NCBI RefSeq assembly: GCF_014635725.1
Contig: NZ_BMDJ01000005.1
Span: forward strand, 124,001-188,000
Length of the DNA: 64,000 nt
Reading direction: 5' to 3'
Source: Pedobacter mendelii
GTDB taxonomy: Bacteria > Bacteroidota > Bacteroidia > Sphingobacteriales > Sphingobacteriaceae
Below the pieces are notes generated by a model. It was given only the letters and a program-made list of their open reading frames with translations. It did no database searches and was not told the origin of the DNA. The stretch's first letter is position 1. Every line of letters begins with the position of its first letter. Below, piece after piece: positions 24,680-33,922 of this stretch. The position numbers and the translations under genes were made by a program.

Positions 24680-25202
24680 TTTTTATTATTTTGTAATTGT
24701 ACTCTTAACAGCTTTTTTTTGATACTGTTTTGAATCGTCTAAGAAAAAATCTTGCCAAACTATTATTTTTCTGTCAAGAATCAGGTAATCAATCAATTAT
24801 AAAGTTAAGAAATGTTTCAAGAAAGTTACGAAAGAGCAAACGCAGTTTTAAAAGTTGTACAGAAAATAGTACAATGTGGTACGAGAGATATAGTTAAGCT
24901 ATTTATTTAGGAATTCTCTTTACTCTTTAGTTATATATTCAGGATTTTTTCAATTTTACTCGCCCTGTACTCCCTGCATTGCTGATAAAACCGTTTATCA
25001 GCTTACTGATTTAAAATACTATTTCGTAATTATATAAGTGATTAAACACGAAACTGTCAAAAATATTGGAATTTCAGAAAAATTTATGAGCATACTTTAT
25101 CACAGGTAGGGACTCTATAATAAAGTACTCGAACACATTCTACATAAAACTATGCTCTATATGGTGTTTCTTATGAAAAAGATTCTAAGTTTTTTACAAA
25201 AT
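24680..25202. other. Intergenic region upstream of ompA
   Basis: No gene is supported here. There is a perfect 9-bp palindrome GCTGATAAA-ACCG-TTTATCAGC at 24981-25002 that could be an operator or a small hairpin. A 32-codon frame at 24811-24909 has no support beyond being open. The remaining sequence is AT-rich and should contain the ompA promoter on the minus strand, but no clear -7 element was found. Confidence 0.4.
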
Positions 25203-25736
25203 CTATCTGAGTTTCAATTTAGCGAAGAAATCCCAAAGAACTATGCCAGCAGAGATTACAATGTTAAAAGAATGTTTTGTTCCAAATTGGGGTATTTCGA
25301 TGCATTCATCTATTTTTAGCATTACTTCGTCACTTATACCTTCTACTTCATTTCCAAATATCAAAGCATATTTTTTGTTGGAATCAGGTTTAAAAGTATG
25401 TAACATTTTGCTGTTTTCAGCTTGTTCTATGGCTACAATTTGGTAACCTGAGGCTCTTAAATCAACAACGGCTTGAATAGTATCTGAATAATGAATCCAA
25501 TCCACAGATTGCGTTGCACCTAAAGCTGTCTTTTCTATATCGCGATGTGGTGGTTGAGCTGTGATACCACAAAGAATAACTTTTTGTAAAGCAAAACCAT
25601 CAGCCGTTCTAAATATGGAACCAACATTATGCATGCTCCTAACATTATCTAAAACCACAACAACCGGAAGTTTTTCCTGTGCTTTAAATTCTTCTATATC
25701 CGGACGATTTAAATCGTCTAATTTTAATTTTCTCAT
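25203..25736 (-). CDS. SPOUT RNA methyltransferase, TrmH/SpoU family (short form)
   Basis: The enzyme probably adds a 2'-O-methyl group to tRNA or rRNA using SAM. The 177-residue protein is a bare SPOUT domain with no N-terminal substrate-binding domain. DNVRSMHNVGSIFRTADGF is motif 1, ALIFGNEVEGISDEVM is motif 2, and IPQFGTKHSFNIVISAGIV is motif 3 with the knot. The usual SLNV of motif 3 reads SFNI. The RNA target cannot be inferred. Confidence 0.88.
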   Translation of the reverse strand: MRKLKLDDLNRPDIEEFKAQEKLPVVVVLDNVRSMHNVGSIFRTADGFALQKVILCGITAQPPHRDIEKTALGATQSVDWIHYSDTIQAVVDLRASGYQIVAIEQAENSKMLHTFKPDSNKKYALIFGNEVEGISDEVMLKIDECIEIPQFGTKHSFNIVISAGIVLWDFFAKLKLR

Positions 25737-25748
25737 TTTATTTGATAG

Positions 25749-25878
25749 CCACAGATTTACAGATTTTAATTTGGAAATTGATTTGCGAATTTTGGGCTAA
25801 ATATTTTATAGCTTATTAATTTTTGGTTAGCAAAGAATAACAGATTTTAAACTTAAATGAATCTGCAAATCTGTGGTT
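25749..25878. repeat. Inverted repeat CCACAGATTT between trmH-like and galK genes
   Basis: CCACAGATTTACAGATTT at 25749-25766 is matched by its reverse complement with few changes at about 25855-25878 (AATCTGCAAATCTGTGG). About 90 bases separate the arms. The position after galK and before the methyltransferase gene, both leftward, suggests an intergenic repeat that could attenuate transcription between them. Confidence 0.6.
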
Positions 25879-25887
25879 AAATATTTT

Positions 25888-27039
25888 CTATAACTTAATT
25901 GGTCCGTTACCAATTTCACTTACATAAATTTCTGCAGGATAACCAATTCTTTCCACGTAATAATCCGTTAAATGTTTAATAAAATCTTCTTCAAAACCTT
26001 TTTCTAATAAGGCAATTGCACAGCCCCCAAAACCTGCACCTGTCATACGGGCACCAATAACATGTTCGTAAATTGCACAAAAATCAACTACAGTATCTAA
26101 TTCTTTTCCGCTAACTTCATACAATTCTTTTAACGATTGATGTGAAGCATACATCAAGCGGCCAAATTCAGATAGCTCACCTCCATTTAAAGCTTTGGCT
26201 GCCAAATGAACACGGTCGTTTTCTTTAACAACATGAGTTGCACGATTTAGAATAATTTCATCTTTTATCAAATGGCTATGCAATGCAAATTTCTCTGCAG
26301 TTAACTGGCAAAGGTTATTTAATTTAATCTGTTCATTTAATAAAGCCAGTGCTGTTTGACATTCCTGAACCCTTTCATTGTATTTGGAATCTGCGAGTTC
26401 ACGAGGTTTTTTCGTATTTATAATTGCAAGCAAATAATTGCCCAAATTAACATCAACCATTTTATATTTTAAAGTCTCGCAATCTAAAACAATTGCTTTG
26501 TCTTTCTCTCCAAAAGCTACAGCAAACTGGTCCATTATACCAGAATTTAAACCAATAAAATCGTTTTCAACTCGCTTAGCAATTTTCACTAAGTCCAGGT
26601 TATCGTATCCTAAATTAAAATAATTGTTAAGAGCAAAAGCAGTTGCAATCTCTATTGATGCAGATGAAGATAACCCTGATCCAATTGGAATGTCTCCAAA
26701 ATAAAGAAAATCTAACCCTGATATTTCTTTGCCGTCATTAATAAATTCATTTATAACGCCAATTGGATAATTTGCCCATAAGCTTCCGTTCTTTTCATGA
26801 GTTTGATTACTTTGAACTTCGGTTTGTAATTCAAAATTTAAACTCTTAAACCTAAACTTATTCTCGGTATTTGGTGCGATGGCAATCCATGTACCTAATG
26901 TAATTGCACAAGGCATAACCAAACCGCCATTGTAATCAATATGCTCGCCAATAAGGTTAACGCGACCTGGTGTAAAGTAAACTGCATCAGCATTTTTATG
27001 GTATTGCTCGGCAAATTTTTCCTCAAGTTTAATCTTCAT
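25888..27039 (-). CDS. galK: Galactokinase
   Basis: GalK phosphorylates alpha-galactose, the first committed step of the Leloir pathway. The 383-residue GHMP kinase carries the galactokinase signature PGRVNLIGEHIDYNGG (24-39), the ATP loop GSGLSSSASIEIATAFAL and the C-terminal GARMTGAGFGGCAIAL. The catalytic Asp lies in NSGIMDQFAVAFG. It diverges from galM across a short gap that holds a promoter, as expected for a small galactose locus. No galT or galE is present in the window. Confidence 0.95.
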   Translation of the reverse strand: MKIKLEEKFAEQYHKNADAVYFTPGRVNLIGEHIDYNGGLVMPCAITLGTWIAIAPNTENKFRFKSLNFELQTEVQSNQTHEKNGSLWANYPIGVINEFINDGKEISGLDFLYFGDIPIGSGLSSSASIEIATAFALNNYFNLGYDNLDLVKIAKRVENDFIGLNSGIMDQFAVAFGEKDKAIVLDCETLKYKMVDVNLGNYLLAIINTKKPRELADSKYNERVQECQTALALLNEQIKLNNLCQLTAEKFALHSHLIKDEIILNRATHVVKENDRVHLAAKALNGGELSEFGRLMYASHQSLKELYEVSGKELDTVVDFCAIYEHVIGARMTGAGFGGCAIALLEKGFEEDFIKHLTDYYVERIGYPAEIYVSEIGNGPIKL

Positions 27040-27072
27040 TTGGTAGAAAATATTTAAATAATGTTATGTTTG
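27039..27072 (+). promoter_or_regulatory. Promoter of galM
   Basis: TTTG at 27039-27042 and TATGTTTG at 27065-27072 match the Bacteroidota -33 and -7 elements with 22 bases between. This puts transcription start near 27079, downstream of the longer open frame's start at 27066, and so supports translation from the ATG at 27105. Confidence 0.6.
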
Positions 27073-27104
27073 TTTTTGGAAACAAAAGCCCTAAGATACA
27101 ATTT

Positions 27105-28145
27105 ATGAGCATTCAGCAGAAACCTACAGAAAAATTTATTAATGGCGAAGAAGTTATTGCAATAGAACTTACTAACAATAAAGGTACTTATGTTGAAATA
27201 TTTAATTATGGAGCGATAATTAACAAGTTTATTGTTAAAAATGCTAAGGGAGAAATGCAAGATATTGTTTTAGGTTTTGATAGTGTTGAACAATATTTTG
27301 ATAAAGAATATTTAGAGAACAATCCTCATATTGGTGCTGTAATTGGTAGGTATGCTAATCGAATCAAAAATGGAGAATTTAGCATCAATGGTGAAAACTA
27401 TAAATTAACGAAGAACACAGGTACAGATTCACTCCACGGAGGAATAGAAGGTTTTGATAAAAAAGTTTGGGATATTGTTGAAGTTGGAGAATCGTTTATA
27501 ACGCTCGAATACGAAAGTATTGATAAAGAAGAAGGATTTCCGGGTAGTTTAATTATTGGGTTAACTTTCGAATTAACTGAAAACGATGAGCTTATTTTAA
27601 GTTATGAAGCTGAAACAGATAAAGCGACAGCCATTAACTTAACACATCATGGTTATTTTAATTTAGCACCTAATGGTGGAAATATAGGCAAACACAAACA
27701 ACAAATTTTCGCTTCAAATTACCTCGAACAAGATGAGAATTATTGTGTTACAGGAAAATTAATACCTGTTAAAAATACACAGATGGATTTTACTCTATCA
27801 AAAGAGATTTCTAAAGACTGGAATCCCGAGGAAGGTTATGATCAAACCTTTGTATTAGATAAAATCTATGGCGACTTATCTCTAGCGACTAAAACATTTG
27901 AGCAAGAAAGCGGTTTAACGTTAAGTGTATATACTACAGAGCCCGTGGCTCATTTATATACTTCAAAATATTTAAATGTGCAAAACGGAAAGGGCGGGAG
28001 GCATTATGGTGCTTATGATGCATTTTGTATAGAAACTCAGCATCATCCAAACGCAATTAATATTGAGGAGTTTCCATCAACTGTTTTACTGCCAGAGGAT
28101 TTGTATACGCAAACAACAATATTTAAAGTTTCACTAAATAAATAA
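27105..28145 (+). CDS. galM: Aldose 1-epimerase (galactose mutarotase)
   Basis: GalM converts beta- to alpha-galactose, the form used by the adjacent GalK. From the ATG at 27105 (MSIQQKPTEKF) it has 346 residues and no signal peptide, so it is cytoplasmic. GAVIGRYANRIKNGEF and NLTHHGYFNLAP hold the conserved Arg and catalytic His, YDQTFVL the substrate Asp region, and FCIETQHHPNAIN the catalytic Glu. Only two bases separate its stop from a decayed DUF1398 gene. Confidence 0.93.
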   Translation: MSIQQKPTEKFINGEEVIAIELTNNKGTYVEIFNYGAIINKFIVKNAKGEMQDIVLGFDSVEQYFDKEYLENNPHIGAVIGRYANRIKNGEFSINGENYKLTKNTGTDSLHGGIEGFDKKVWDIVEVGESFITLEYESIDKEEGFPGSLIIGLTFELTENDELILSYEAETDKATAINLTHHGYFNLAPNGGNIGKHKQQIFASNYLEQDENYCVTGKLIPVKNTQMDFTLSKEISKDWNPEEGYDQTFVLDKIYGDLSLATKTFEQESGLTLSVYTTEPVAHLYTSKYLNVQNGKGGRHYGAYDAFCIETQHHPNAINIEEFPSTVLLPEDLYTQTTIFKVSLNK

Positions 28146-28147
28146 TT

Positions 28148-28542
28148 ATGTTTAATATCAAGGAATTAAATCAGCTGAATCTAAACTAAATTCAGGTGCA
28201 GATTTTCCTCAATTTATTAAAGTAATAAAGGAAATAAGCGTTGTTCAAAATAATGTATAAGTTTCTAACGGTTTATCTATTTATTTTGGTAGCGAAGACT
28301 ATTCTGCACAGGCTTGTCCTGATGAATACCCTGAATTCATAATTAATGATGAAGCATTTATATATAAATTAAAACACGCCTTAAAAGCTCATTAAAAAGG
28401 AAAAACTGATTATTTATTTTTTTGCAAGCAAGCTGCTGATGCAGGTATTGAAAAATGGGTAATCCATTTAAATGAAATTACTTGTGTTGATCTTGATACC
28501 AAACAAAATGAGTTGGTACAAGAAAAAATTCTAGCAGCATAA
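28148..28542 (+). pseudogene. Decayed DUF1398 family gene
   Basis: The first codons read MFNIKELNQ. After a lost base near 28173 the frame continues AESKLNSGADFPQFIKVIKE, later GLSIYFGSEDYSAQ, FCKQAADAGIEKWV and a closing LVQEKILAA. Two in-frame TAA codons, at 28258-28260 and 28393-28395, replace a likely Tyr and a likely Gln. With the frame restored the length is about 131 codons, normal for DUF1398. The residual similarity is clear, so the decay seems recent. It follows galM by two bases. Confidence 0.8.
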
Positions 28543-28579
28543 TGTTTACTACGGAATACTTATCTGCCCGTAGTAAATT

Positions 28580-29437
28580 CTAGATTCGCTCTAAAACGAG
28601 CTTTATTGCTTTTTCTATGATTTTATCGGGCTCGTTGCTAAATTCAAACTTTACTCTACTGGCCAAAATTGCATTAACTGATAATGCATTATGCCCTAAA
28701 ACTTTTGCCAAAGCATAAATTCCTGCCGTTTCCATTTCTAAGTTTGTAATTCTGTTTTGATTGCTTTTAAAGGTATTGATTAATCCGATAAAATTTGGTA
28801 CAGCATTTTTAGCACGAACTTGTCTGCCTTGCGGAGCATAAAACCCAGGGGCGGTAACCGTAATCCCATGCACCATATCTTTACCAACTGTATTTAGCAA
28901 GTTTTGGGAAGCTGCTGTTAAATATGGATTGATGTTTTTAAGGTGACCAAAATGAGTTTTTACATCATCAAGTAAGCTTCTTTCATCGCTGGATAAATCA
29001 TGCACATAATAATTCATCAAAGCATCCATACCTAAGCCGTAAGAAGAAGCTAAAATTGTCCCCATTGGGATATCAGGTTGAACGGAACCAGAAGTGCCAA
29101 TGCGGATAATATTTAAAGATGTAAGTTGTTTTTTTACCTCTCTTGTTTTGAAATCGATATTAACCAACGCATCTAATTCATTAAAAACAATATCAATATT
29201 ATCTGTTCCAATACCCGTAGAAAGCACGGTAATACGTTTTTTACCAACAAAACCAGTATGCGTAATAAATTCGCGTTTGCCTTTTTTAAATTCTAAACTA
29301 TCGAAATGTTTACTTATTCCACTTACGCGATCAGGATCGCCGACCGTAATTACAGTTTCTGCTATATCGTCAGGTAAAAGATTCAAATGATAAATACTTC
29401 CATCTGGATTGATGATTAAATCGCTTTCTGCTACCAT
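28580..29437 (-). CDS. Nucleoside phosphorylase, uridine phosphorylase type
   Basis: The enzyme cleaves uridine or a related nucleoside with phosphate in pyrimidine salvage. The 285-residue protein has the PNP_UDP_1 fold: ITVGDPDRVSGIS binds phosphate, IRIGTSGSVQPDIPMG is the family signature, and NLEMETAGIYALAKVLGHNAL holds the Glu-Met-Glu that contacts ribose. LASRVKFEF is near the C-terminus. The exact base preference is uncertain; the signature fits uridine better than purine substrates. It faces the galM side convergently. Confidence 0.85.
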   Translation of the reverse strand: MVAESDLIINPDGSIYHLNLLPDDIAETVITVGDPDRVSGISKHFDSLEFKKGKREFITHTGFVGKKRITVLSTGIGTDNIDIVFNELDALVNIDFKTREVKKQLTSLNIIRIGTSGSVQPDIPMGTILASSYGLGMDALMNYYVHDLSSDERSLLDDVKTHFGHLKNINPYLTAASQNLLNTVGKDMVHGITVTAPGFYAPQGRQVRAKNAVPNFIGLINTFKSNQNRITNLEMETAGIYALAKVLGHNALSVNAILASRVKFEFSNEPDKIIEKAIKLVLERI

Positions 29438-29489
29438 ATTGATTATTTTTTTATGAAAAATTTAACTGAGTCTATGGCTATACTTTATA

Positions 29490-30104
29490 TTAGTTTGTAT
29501 ATAAGTATTTTATGATTAAACCTTCAATTTTATCAAATTTACTTAAAATCATATTTAATTGTGCTTTTCTAACCTCAAATTTTAAAATGCAATGGATATC
29601 AAAGTTTTGCGCTAAAACATAAAGATTCTCGTCTTTAATCAATTTCATAACATCATTCATTTGCATATATTCAAAGTGAACCTCGTAAACATCGTTAATA
29701 CTTTTAGTTATAATTTTTGATGCTGCAATAGCTTCGATACTAGCTGTTTTGTAGGCATTAATTAAACCAGGAACACCTAATAATGTACCACCGAAGTAGC
29801 GTACAACAATTATCAATATATTGGTTAAATCGTCAGATAGCAGGCAGTTTAAAATAGGCCTTCCTGCAGTTCCTGAAGGCTCTCCATCATCATTTATCCT
29901 GAATACAGATCTATCAGGCGTTAAACGATAAGCGTAACAAAAATGCCTGGCTTTGGAGTGTTCAGATTTTAAATTATTAATGAGATGTTTTAGTTCATCC
30001 TCAGAACGAATAGGATAGGCATATGCGATAAATTTACTTCCCTTATCTCTGTAAATTCCTTTTGCATTACCGTCTATTGTTTTATAAGAATCATCAAACA
30101 GCAT
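29490..30104 (-). CDS. yigZ: YigZ / IMPACT family protein
   Basis: The family is related to eukaryotic IMPACT, a regulator of translation under stress; the bacterial role is not settled. The 204-residue length is normal. KGSKFIAYAYPI, ARHFCYAYRL and INDDGEPSGTAGRPIL are the conserved UPF0029 motifs, followed by VVRYFGGTLLGVPGLINAY and a smaller C-terminal domain. Its start overlaps the end of the DMT transporter gene by 11 bases, so the two are translated from one transcript. Confidence 0.92.
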   Translation of the reverse strand: MLFDDSYKTIDGNAKGIYRDKGSKFIAYAYPIRSEDELKHLINNLKSEHSKARHFCYAYRLTPDRSVFRINDDGEPSGTAGRPILNCLLSDDLTNILIIVVRYFGGTLLGVPGLINAYKTASIEAIAASKIITKSINDVYEVHFEYMQMNDVMKLIKDENLYVLAQNFDIHCILKFEVRKAQLNMILSKFDKIEGLIIKYLYTN

Positions 30105-30960
30105 TTAATTGAGATAATGTGATTAGAATAACTGCACAAACTGCAAGCGCAATTCCTAAATAATTGAGTTTTGATAGTTTTTCTTTGAATACAATAATTC
30201 CTATTAAAGTACCAACTACAATAACACCTAAATTCATGGAAGCAAAAACCGTTGATGGATTGGAAGCCAGAGCCTTATGAGCCTTTAAGTAAAATAAAAT
30301 ATTTCCAAAATTAAATACTCCAAGTATCAGTCCGCAACCGACATTTACCAATTGAATTTTAGTTTTTTTACGAATAACCATTGTAGCTACAATAATAATG
30401 GAAACTAAAAATGAGAGACAAAAAACCACAAAAAGTGAGGTTGTGTAAGGCAATTCTTTGTGTAGCGCAATTTGTTTAAAAAGTATATCGATAACACCAA
30501 AACCAATAAAAACCATTATTGGATATAGCCATTTATTTGATTTTGATTGAGCTTCGGTTTTGCGTAAAAAAGTTAAAATAATAGCTAAAAAGGCAATACC
30601 CAGGCCAATAAATTTTAATTGATTAAAATCTTCCTTAAAAATAAAGTAGGCCGCCAAAATAGGGATAAATAAAGATAGCCTTTGAGCAATATCGGTTTTA
30701 ACAATACCTAAGTGTTTAACAGATGCCGCAAGGAATAAAAATATTGTTGGTAGTAAAACCGATAATACAATATAAATTGGCCAGGGAGCTGATGAATTTA
30801 TTACTTTAAAATCAGGCTTAAAAAACAATAAACTTAATACTATTACAGTTAAATAATTTATAGTTACGGCTTGTATTATACTAATTTGGTATCGCTTTGC
30901 AAGTTTTAATAACATGGCAACTGTTACACTGCAAAAAATACTTAAAACAATGTATATCAT
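30094..30960 (-). CDS. EamA/DMT family permease, ten membrane helices
   Basis: The 288-residue inner-membrane protein shows two related sets of about five hydrophobic helices, the internal duplication typical of the drug/metabolite transporter superfamily. The second half includes GLILGVFNFGNILFYLKAH and VGTLIGIIVFKEKLSKLNY, the latter a common EamA closing motif. Its start overlaps the ribD stop (ATGA) and its end overlaps yigZ, so a link with riboflavin or a precursor is possible by context only. The substrate is unknown. Confidence 0.88.
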   Translation of the reverse strand: MIYIVLSIFCSVTVAMLLKLAKRYQISIIQAVTINYLTVIVLSLLFFKPDFKVINSSAPWPIYIVLSVLLPTIFLFLAASVKHLGIVKTDIAQRLSLFIPILAAYFIFKEDFNQLKFIGLGIAFLAIILTFLRKTEAQSKSNKWLYPIMVFIGFGVIDILFKQIALHKELPYTTSLFVVFCLSFLVSIIIVATMVIRKKTKIQLVNVGCGLILGVFNFGNILFYLKAHKALASNPSTVFASMNLGVIVVGTLIGIIVFKEKLSKLNYLGIALAVCAVILITLSQLNAV

Positions 30961-32012
30961 TTATTTATATCGTTTAAATAGATGGAAAGTTTATCATTAT
31001 CAATTTGAAAATGCTCTGTTACAAAACCATTTATTACAGGAGAAGGAACACCTTCAATCCAGCTATTTTGCGAAGTAAAAATACGAGCTTCATCCCAAAG
31101 GTTAGCATCTAAAAACTGTTTAATAATATTAGCACCACCTTCAATAATTACCGATTGAATATCCATTAGATAAAGCTGAAATGCGATTTTTTGCGCCAAG
31201 TAAAACTTCATATCTTCCATTTGTATGTAATGGATATTATCAATCACATCTGTTTTAACTTCATTAAAAACAATAGTTTTGGCTTCTTTGTTAAAAATGT
31301 GATTACTTTGTGGAATGTTTAAATTTTTATCTATAACCAGTCTAAGGGGGTTTTTACCAGGCCAATCTCTACTTGTTAACTGAGGATTATCCATAATTGC
31401 TGTATGCTTTCCAATTAAAATTGCATCTTCTTCGGTACGCCATTGATGTGCCAAACGCTTGGCTAAACCACCGCTTATCCATTTTTGATGACCATTTATA
31501 GTTGCAAAATATCCATTAGCAGTTTCAGCCCATTTTAAAATAATAAAAGGTCTTTGCTTTTCTACTCTGGTAAAAAACCGACGATTAAAATACCTGCATT
31601 CATTATCTAAAATTCCACTTATAACTTCAATTCCAGCATTTTTAAGTTTTTCTATTCCTTTGCCATTAACGCCTGCAAATGGATCTCCATTGCCAATTAC
31701 TACCTTCTTTATTTGATGTTTGATAAATAAATCTGCACATGGAGGAGTTTTCCCAAAATGTGCACAAGGTTCGAGGTTAACATATGCTGTTGCTTGTTTT
31801 AGCAGATGTTCAGCCTCAATTCCATGTCTATCAAATACAGATTTTACAGCATTTGGTTCTGCATGGGCTTCGCCAAATTTTTGATGATAACCTTCACCAA
31901 TAATTTTTCCATCAACAACAATAACGCACCCCACCATTGGATTAGGATTTACATTTCCTATGGCCAAAGCTGCTAATTCTAAACAACGCTTAACGTAAAA
32001 TTCATCGGTCAT
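30957..32012 (-). CDS. ribD: Bifunctional riboflavin biosynthesis deaminase/reductase
   Basis: RibD deaminates and then reduces the pyrimidine intermediate of riboflavin synthesis. The ATG at 32012 (MTDEFYVKR) is chosen over the preceding TTG, giving 351 residues. The deaminase zinc site is HAEPNAV (His50, Glu52) with PCAHFGKTPPC (Cys83, Cys92). The C-terminal reductase domain begins near RPFIILKWAETANGYF and includes IIEGGANIIKQFLD. It diverges from prmC. No other rib genes are in the window and no FMN riboswitch was recognised upstream. Confidence 0.95.
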   Translation of the reverse strand: MTDEFYVKRCLELAALAIGNVNPNPMVGCVIVVDGKIIGEGYHQKFGEAHAEPNAVKSVFDRHGIEAEHLLKQATAYVNLEPCAHFGKTPPCADLFIKHQIKKVVIGNGDPFAGVNGKGIEKLKNAGIEVISGILDNECRYFNRRFFTRVEKQRPFIILKWAETANGYFATINGHQKWISGGLAKRLAHQWRTEEDAILIGKHTAIMDNPQLTSRDWPGKNPLRLVIDKNLNIPQSNHIFNKEAKTIVFNEVKTDVIDNIHYIQMEDMKFYLAQKIAFQLYLMDIQSVIIEGGANIIKQFLDANLWDEARIFTSQNSWIEGVPSPVINGFVTEHFQIDNDKLSIYLNDINK

Positions 32013-32059
32013 CAACGCAAAAGTAGTTAAATTATGACAAGGTTAGCGGACCAAATTAT

Positions 32060-32067
32060 TACTTTTG
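32060..32067 (+). promoter_or_regulatory. -7 element of prmC, near-leaderless
   Basis: TACTTTTG fits the Bacteroidota TAnnTTTG consensus exactly and ends six bases before the ATG at 32074. No convincing -33 element was found at the expected distance. The arrangement copies that of the 18644 gene. Confidence 0.5.
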
Positions 32068-32073
32068 CAATCG

Positions 32074-32919
32074 ATGAATATTAAAGATTTAGAAAAAGAA
32101 TATATACAGAGTTTAAAACATTTTTACGATGCAGCAGAAGCGAAAGCAATATTCAATTTGTCTGCAATTAGTATTTTAAAAGTAACTCAAAGTGAATTAT
32201 TAGTTCAGAAAGATAAATTATTATCAGAAAACCATTTAAAGGAACTTATTAATGTTTTAAATGGATTAAAGAGTGGCAAACCTGTTCAGCAAATTTTAGG
32301 TAAAACTATTTTTTATGGATTACCACTTCGAATAAACGAAGATGTACTTATTCCCCGGCCTGAAACAGAAGAACTTGTAGATTGGATTATAAAAGAAGTT
32401 AAAGATAAAAAGAAAACAATTTTAGATATTGGAACAGGTTCTGGATGTATTTCTGTTATTTTAAAAAAGAACTTACCTAATCTAGATGTTTCTGCATTAG
32501 ATATTTCTCAAGGTGCATTGAAGATAGCCGCAGAAAATGCTAAACTCAATGAAACAGAAATTAATTTTATTGAGGCTGATATTTTAAATTATTCTAGTAA
32601 CGACAAGTACGATATCATTGTAAGCAATCCACCATATATTCGCGAACTAGAAAAAGCTGACATCCATGAAAATGTTCTTTCGCATGAACCACATACTGCA
32701 TTGTTTGTAAGTGATGAAAACCCCTTAATTTTTTATGATGCGATTTCTGATTTTGCTATTAAAAATTTAAACCCAAATGGTTATTTATTTTTTGAAATTA
32801 ATGAACACTTATGGTCAGAAACACTTGATATTTTGATAGCTAAACACTTCAAAAACATAGAATTAAAGAAAGATATGCAAGGTAAAGATAGAATGATTAT
32901 GGCTCGAACGAATCCTTAA
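32074..32919 (+). CDS. prmC: Peptide chain release factor N5-glutamine methyltransferase
   Basis: PrmC methylates the GGQ glutamine of release factors, improving translation termination. The ATG at 32074 (MNIKDLEKEY) is preferred to the TTG nine bases earlier, which lies inside the promoter element. The protein has a helical N-terminal domain with RPETEELVDWI. The SAM-binding domain follows, with ILDIGTGSGCISVIL and the catalytic IVSNPPYI. The length of 281 residues is standard. Its stop overlaps the xerD stop by four bases. Confidence 0.93.
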   Translation: MNIKDLEKEYIQSLKHFYDAAEAKAIFNLSAISILKVTQSELLVQKDKLLSENHLKELINVLNGLKSGKPVQQILGKTIFYGLPLRINEDVLIPRPETEELVDWIIKEVKDKKKTILDIGTGSGCISVILKKNLPNLDVSALDISQGALKIAAENAKLNETEINFIEADILNYSSNDKYDIIVSNPPYIRELEKADIHENVLSHEPHTALFVSDENPLIFYDAISDFAIKNLNPNGYLFFEINEHLWSETLDILIAKHFKNIELKKDMQGKDRMIMARTNP

Positions 32920-33815
32920 GATCTTGGGTGGAACTGGGTAATCACTTCCCTTAAATAATCTCTGTCAATATGCGTGTAAATTTCGGTTGTTGTAATGCTC
33001 GAATGTCCAAGCATTTCTTGTACTGCACGTAAATCGGCACCACCTTCAATTAAATGGGTTGCAAATGAGTGGCGCAAAGTATGCGGACTAATTGTCTTTT
33101 TTAATCCCACTGCATTGGCTAAACTTTTTATCAGATTAAAGATTGAAATTCTTGATAATTTTGCGCCAAAACGATTCAGAAATATAAAATCTTCATTTCC
33201 CTTCTTTATGTTAACATGTAAACGGATTTGATTGATGTAAATATCCAAAAGCTTTAAGGCAACACCTCCAATTGGAACAAGTCGCTCTTTGTTACCTTTG
33301 CCAATTATCTTTATAAATTCTATTTGAGGGTAAAGATTTGAAATTTTCATTTCGGTTAATTCTGTTACTCTTAAACCGCATCCATACATAACTTCAATAA
33401 TAGCTTTATTACGCATTCCTTCAGGTTTTGAAGCGTCGATAGCATCTATTAGACTATTTATTTCATAGATATTTAAAGTATCTGGTAATTTTCTAACCAG
33501 TTTTGGAGCTTCGATTAATGAAGTTGGATCACTTTGAATAACATCTTCAATCATTAAGTATGAAAAGAATGCTTTTAATCCTGAAATCACTCTTGCTTGT
33601 GTACTCGAAAGCATGCCCAAATTATTTAGCCAGCTTATAAAAGATTTGATATCCTCTACCGTAATTTCATTTAATTTCGGCACAATTTCCAAAGATTGAT
33701 AATATTGGCTTAATTTATCAAGGTCAGTTAAATATGCATCAACCGAATTGCCCGAGAGTGCACGTTCTAATTTTAAATAAGCCTTAAACCCTTTGATGTA
33801 TGATTGCCAAAGCAT
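32916..33815 (-). CDS. xerD: Tyrosine recombinase XerC/XerD
   Basis: Xer recombinases resolve chromosome dimers at dif. The 299-residue protein has the N-terminal SAM-like core-binding domain and a complete catalytic domain: Arg149 (GCGLRVTELTEMK), Lys173 region (IGKGNKERLVPIGG), His245 and Arg248 (PHTLRHSFATHL), His271 (MLGHSSITTTEIYTHI) and nucleophile Tyr280. Length, lack of phage neighbours and the chromosomal setting favour a housekeeping Xer over an integrase. XerC versus XerD cannot be fixed from one copy. Confidence 0.9.
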   Translation of the reverse strand: MLWQSYIKGFKAYLKLERALSGNSVDAYLTDLDKLSQYYQSLEIVPKLNEITVEDIKSFISWLNNLGMLSSTQARVISGLKAFFSYLMIEDVIQSDPTSLIEAPKLVRKLPDTLNIYEINSLIDAIDASKPEGMRNKAIIEVMYGCGLRVTELTEMKISNLYPQIEFIKIIGKGNKERLVPIGGVALKLLDIYINQIRLHVNIKKGNEDFIFLNRFGAKLSRISIFNLIKSLANAVGLKKTISPHTLRHSFATHLIEGGADLRAVQEMLGHSSITTTEIYTHIDRDYLREVITQFHPRS

Positions 33816-33922
33816 ATTTTTATTTAAGTTTTTTTTAATAACATTGCAACGTTACAAATTTAACTTTACACAATATCATGAAACCATCATGATATTTCAA
33901 AATTCAATACAACAATATAAAG

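Noticed and set aside
24811..24909. 32-codon open frame (MFQESYERANAVLKVVQKIV...) upstream of ompA
   Set aside because: No ribosome site, promoter or overlap supports it, and the frame is short enough to occur by chance.
32916..33815. Phage or integrative-element integrase
   Set aside because: Catalytic residues and length match housekeeping Xer, and no tRNA, attachment repeats or phage genes are near.
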